Below, piece by piece: positions 61,636-64,000 of a DNA stretch of 64,000 nucleotides. Position numbers and translations under genes: made by a program. The notes below the pieces were generated by a model. It saw only the letters and a list, made by a program, of their open reading frames with translations, made no database searches and was not told the origin of the DNA. Numbering within the stretch: the first letter of the stretch is position 1; each line of letters opens with the position of its first letter. This DNA comes from Myxococcales bacterium 68-20 (lineage in GTDB: Bacteria; Myxococcota_A; Polyangia; Polyangiales; Polyangiaceae), in the NCBI GenBank assembly GCA_001899635.1, contig MKVQ01000048.1, positions 496,001-560,000 of the forward strand. The letters run 5' to 3'.

Positions 61636-63315
61636 ATGCAGCGCGTAGTTTCCATCGCTCTCGTCTCCCTCGCCCTCGGCAGCGCCCTCTTCGCGTGCAG
61701 CAGCACACCGCGCGCGGAGCTCCCGGCCGACGGCACCGGCACCGGCGGCGACGACGACGACGACGGGCCCGGCACCGATCCGGAACAGGGCGGTGAGCCC
61801 GGAGCGTGCTCGGTGACGTCGAAGGGCAGCTCCGGTGTCGTCCTCAAGGGACGCGTGCTCGCTCCCGAAGGACCGATCGACGGCGAGGTGCTCGTCGACG
61901 CGAACGGGACGATCACGTGTGTCGATGCGAGCTGCTCTTCGAGCGCGGGGTACAAAGACGCGACCGTCATCGCCTGCACGGGGAGCGTCATCTCCGCCGG
62001 GCTCATCAACGGCCACGATCACACCGACTACGCGTCGGCATCTCCGATCGTCCACGGGACCACGCGGTGGAACCATCGCCACGGCTGGCGCACGGGCGCG
62101 GGCGGCGAGAAGGAAGTGAGGTCGCCGAGGCGCTCGGAGGACACCAAGGTGATCGCCGCTGCCGAGCTTCGCTTCGTCCTCGGCGGCGCCACGAGCGTGA
62201 ACGGCTCCGGCGGCGTCCCGGGTCTCCTGCGAAACCTCGCCAACTACCAGGACAAGAGCCAGCTCGAAGGCCTCACCGGCCCGACGGTCTTCTTCGACAC
62301 GTTCCCGCTCGGCGACTCGAACGGAACGATGATCACGAACGGCTGCAGCTACCCGTCGACCCGCTCGGCAGGCAGCGCGTTCGCCTCCGGCGCGATCTAC
62401 TCGCCGCACATCTCCGAGGGGCTCAACGACGCCGCGCAGAACGAGTTCACCTGCCTCAAGTCGACGTTGATCCGCGAGAAGACCGCGATCATCCACGCCG
62501 TCGGCCTCGACGCGAACGACGTCGACGTCATCGCGAAGGCGAAGGCGAAGGTCGTGTGGTCGCCGCGGACGAACATCGACCTCTACGGCAACACGGCGCC
62601 GGTGACGCTCCTTAAGACGATGGGCGTCACCATCGCGCTCGGAACGGACTGGCTCGCGTCGGGCTCGATGAACGTGCTTCGCGAGCTCGCCTGCGCCGAC
62701 TCGCTCAACGAGAAGTATTTCGACAAGGCTTTCGACGACAAGGCGCTCTTCGAGATGGCGACGACGAACGCCGCCGTCGCGCTCGGTATCGAGTCGCAGG
62801 TGGGTTCGCTCGCGCCGGGGCTCCTCGCCGACATCACGATCTTCTCGGCGGCGGCGGGCAAGGACTACCGCGCCGTGATCGGCGCAGGCGTCGAGGACGT
62901 GCTCCTCGTCCTGCGCGGAGGCAAGCCGCTCTACGGCGAGGCTTCGCTCGTCGATGCGCTTGGGACGGGCACGACCTGCGCGGCGCTCGATGTGTGCAAG
63001 ACCGAGAAGAAGGTCTGCGTCGACACGCCAGGCGTGACGCTCGCCGACATCCAGACCGCCGCCGCCTCGATCTACCCGCTCTTCTACTGCAAGGGCGAGA
63101 CGCCGAAGGACGAGCCGAGCTGCGTCCCCTACCGCGACACGTACCCGAACGGGACGTCGGCCACCGATCGTGACGGCGACGGCATCCCCGACGCGGACGA
63201 CAACTGCCCGTCGATCTTCAACCCGACCCGCGCGCTCGACGGCGCGAACCAGTCGGACGTCGACGGCGACGGCGTGGGCGACGCTTGCGACGCGAAGCCG
63301 CTCGTCGCGAACTGA
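61636..63315 (+). CDS. Amidohydrolase lipoprotein with C-terminal thrombospondin type 3 repeats
   Basis: This 559-residue protein has lipobox LFAC (Cys21), an acidic Gly/Asp linker and an amidohydrolase domain. Metal ligands are His127 and His129 in GLINGHDHTDYAS, and AIIHAVGLDANDVDVI, VWSPRTNIDLYG and ALGTDWLASG supply the further sites. MATTNAAVALG and GLLADITIF complete the fold. The last 50 residues are calcium-binding type 3 repeats (DRDGDGIPDADDNCPSIFN, DVDGDGVGDACD). So this is an enzyme displayed on the outside with a Ca-stabilised tail. Family relatives act on cyclic amides; the substrate is unknown. Confidence 0.85.
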   Translation: MQRVVSIALVSLALGSALFACSSTPRAELPADGTGTGGDDDDDGPGTDPEQGGEPGACSVTSKGSSGVVLKGRVLAPEGPIDGEVLVDANGTITCVDASCSSSAGYKDATVIACTGSVISAGLINGHDHTDYASASPIVHGTTRWNHRHGWRTGAGGEKEVRSPRRSEDTKVIAAAELRFVLGGATSVNGSGGVPGLLRNLANYQDKSQLEGLTGPTVFFDTFPLGDSNGTMITNGCSYPSTRSAGSAFASGAIYSPHISEGLNDAAQNEFTCLKSTLIREKTAIIHAVGLDANDVDVIAKAKAKVVWSPRTNIDLYGNTAPVTLLKTMGVTIALGTDWLASGSMNVLRELACADSLNEKYFDKAFDDKALFEMATTNAAVALGIESQVGSLAPGLLADITIFSAAAGKDYRAVIGAGVEDVLLVLRGGKPLYGEASLVDALGTGTTCAALDVCKTEKKVCVDTPGVTLADIQTAAASIYPLFYCKGETPKDEPSCVPYRDTYPNGTSATDRDGDGIPDADDNCPSIFNPTRALDGANQSDVDGDGVGDACDAKPLVAN

Positions 63316-63440
63316 GGATCGACGAAGACGCCGACGCGCCTCGCTCGCGGCACGGAGCGTGGCATAGCAGGCGGGGGCCCCTCAGCCGGCTCGGACGATG
63401 TGTGGTACGAACGGTCCGGGGCTGAAAATGGAGGCTCGTT

Positions 63441-64000
63441 TTGAAGTTGTTTCGAGTGAATCTGCGTTCGCTCCTCGTCTTGCTGGTCGCCTGCGGTGAT
63501 TCAACTCCTCTGCAGACGCCGGATGCCGGCGAGCCCCTGGCGGACTCCGGCATCGAAAAGCCCGACGCGGGTGGCGAGACTCCGGACGCGGGCGGCGAAA
63601 CTCCGGACGCAGGCACCGAAACTCCCGATGCAGGTACCGAAACTCCCGATGCAGGTACCGGAACGCCCGACGCGGGCACGCCTCCCTCGGTGAACGTCAT
63701 CGACAACTGGGGCTTCGAAACGTGGCCCGGTGCGCTTCCGGAGAAGTGGCTCGGGAGCACGTCGAACTTCACCTCGACCAGCGTGGAGAAGGTGACGGCG
63801 GGCGCCTTCGAGGGAGTGAACGCGGTCCGGCTGACCAATCCGTCGACCACGCACAAGCGCTTCACCACCCAGGCGAAGTCGATGCCCGCGGGCCGCTACT
63901 CCTGCACCTTCCAGGCGCGAGGAACAGGTGAGGTTCGCAACGCCTTCTTCGGCAGCGACTACTCCACGTATTCGGCCTACACCCCGGTCGACAGCACGCA
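63441..64000 (+). CDS. Incomplete lipoprotein with PDAG-repeat linker
   Basis: The frame runs off the right edge after 186 codons. It starts with TTG at 63441, six bases after GGAGG (63430-63434). The signal LLVLLVAC gives Cys18, and a linker of six PDAG units follows. A beta-rich region then begins VIDNWGFETWPGALPEKWLG, with VTAGAFEGVNAVRLTN and SCTFQARGTGEVRN. This resembles carbohydrate-binding or discoidin-like modules at the start of secreted proteins. The function cannot be told from what is present. Confidence 0.75.
   Translation, partial: MKLFRVNLRSLLVLLVACGDSTPLQTPDAGEPLADSGIEKPDAGGETPDAGGETPDAGTETPDAGTETPDAGTGTPDAGTPPSVNVIDNWGFETWPGALPEKWLGSTSNFTSTSVEKVTAGAFEGVNAVRLTNPSTTHKRFTTQAKSMPAGRYSCTFQARGTGEVRNAFFGSDYSTYSAYTPVDST
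63561..63680 (+). repeat. Six 21-bp units encoding PDAGxxT linker
   Basis: Units at 63561, 63582, 63603, 63624, 63645 and 63666 encode PDAG followed by GET, TET or TGT. The middle units differ by only one or two bases, which points to recent slippage expansion in the disordered linker after the lipobox. Confidence 0.9.

Overview
The window is GC-rich and almost fully coding, with many lipoproteins that carry Asp/Ala/Gly/Pro-rich linkers after the lipobox. It also holds RCC1 and IgGFc-binding-like proteins, PEGA and PATAN domains, an ECF-sigma cluster and a C-terminal membrane-plus-arginine sorting tail. Together these suggest a member of the Myxococcota, probably Polyangia (Labilithrix- or Sandaracinus-like). 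The taxonomic call is inference from gene content; no rRNA is present.

Left part (1-21733). An incomplete membrane protein and an Eis-like acetyltransferase lie on the minus strand. They are followed on the plus strand by a large receiver/PATAN/PEGA signalling protein, a sulfatase-fold lipoprotein that has lost its catalytic residues, tRNA-Ser(GGA), an anti-sigma-like protein, a cyclic-nucleotide/PilZ double sensor, an overlapping XPB helicase plus DUF790 (Bax1-type) nuclease pair, a PAP2 protein and KptA. Next come a HAD protein divergent from a LysR regulator, a SWIM-SNF2 ATPase, a GH75 chitosanase lipoprotein and a propeller-like lipoprotein.

Central part (21823-48768). The main discovery is an eight-gene cassette present twice, in the same order and orientation. 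The gene order, 5' to 3' on the minus strand, is: a secreted protein with a predicted beta-rich C-terminal region; an ECF sigma factor; a one-TM anti-sigma-like protein with a TPR-like tail; a Cys-rich NCGxCG-repeat lipoprotein; two WxVG beta-propeller lipoproteins; a seven-repeat RCC1 lipoprotein; and an IgGFc-binding-like lipoprotein. Copy A covers 21823-31156 and copy B 39084-48768. Most gene junctions overlap by 4 bases. The copies look diverged, and copy A appears less GC-rich. I infer a sigma-controlled surface or outer-membrane lipoprotein system; I know of no described function.

Between the copies (31157-39083) lie two decayed genes (a Uma2 nuclease remnant and an alpha/beta-hydrolase remnant), a conserved unknown, a ferredoxin-reductase-type flavoprotein, an M23-like lipoprotein, an aldo/keto reductase, RarD and a small penicillin-binding protein.

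Right part (48843-64000). A CDP-alcohol phosphatidyltransferase, a double PARP-type zinc-finger protein and the ABC-F factor EttA lie in one direction, with three tandem 41-bp hairpin repeats between the last two. Then come a large lipoprotein, a 'beta propeller domain' secreted protein with a long hairpin at its 3' end, a membrane protein, an RCK channel-like protein without a recognisable selectivity filter, a divergent pair of amidohydrolases (one a lipoprotein with thrombospondin type 3 repeats), and an incomplete lipoprotein with a PDAG repeat linker.
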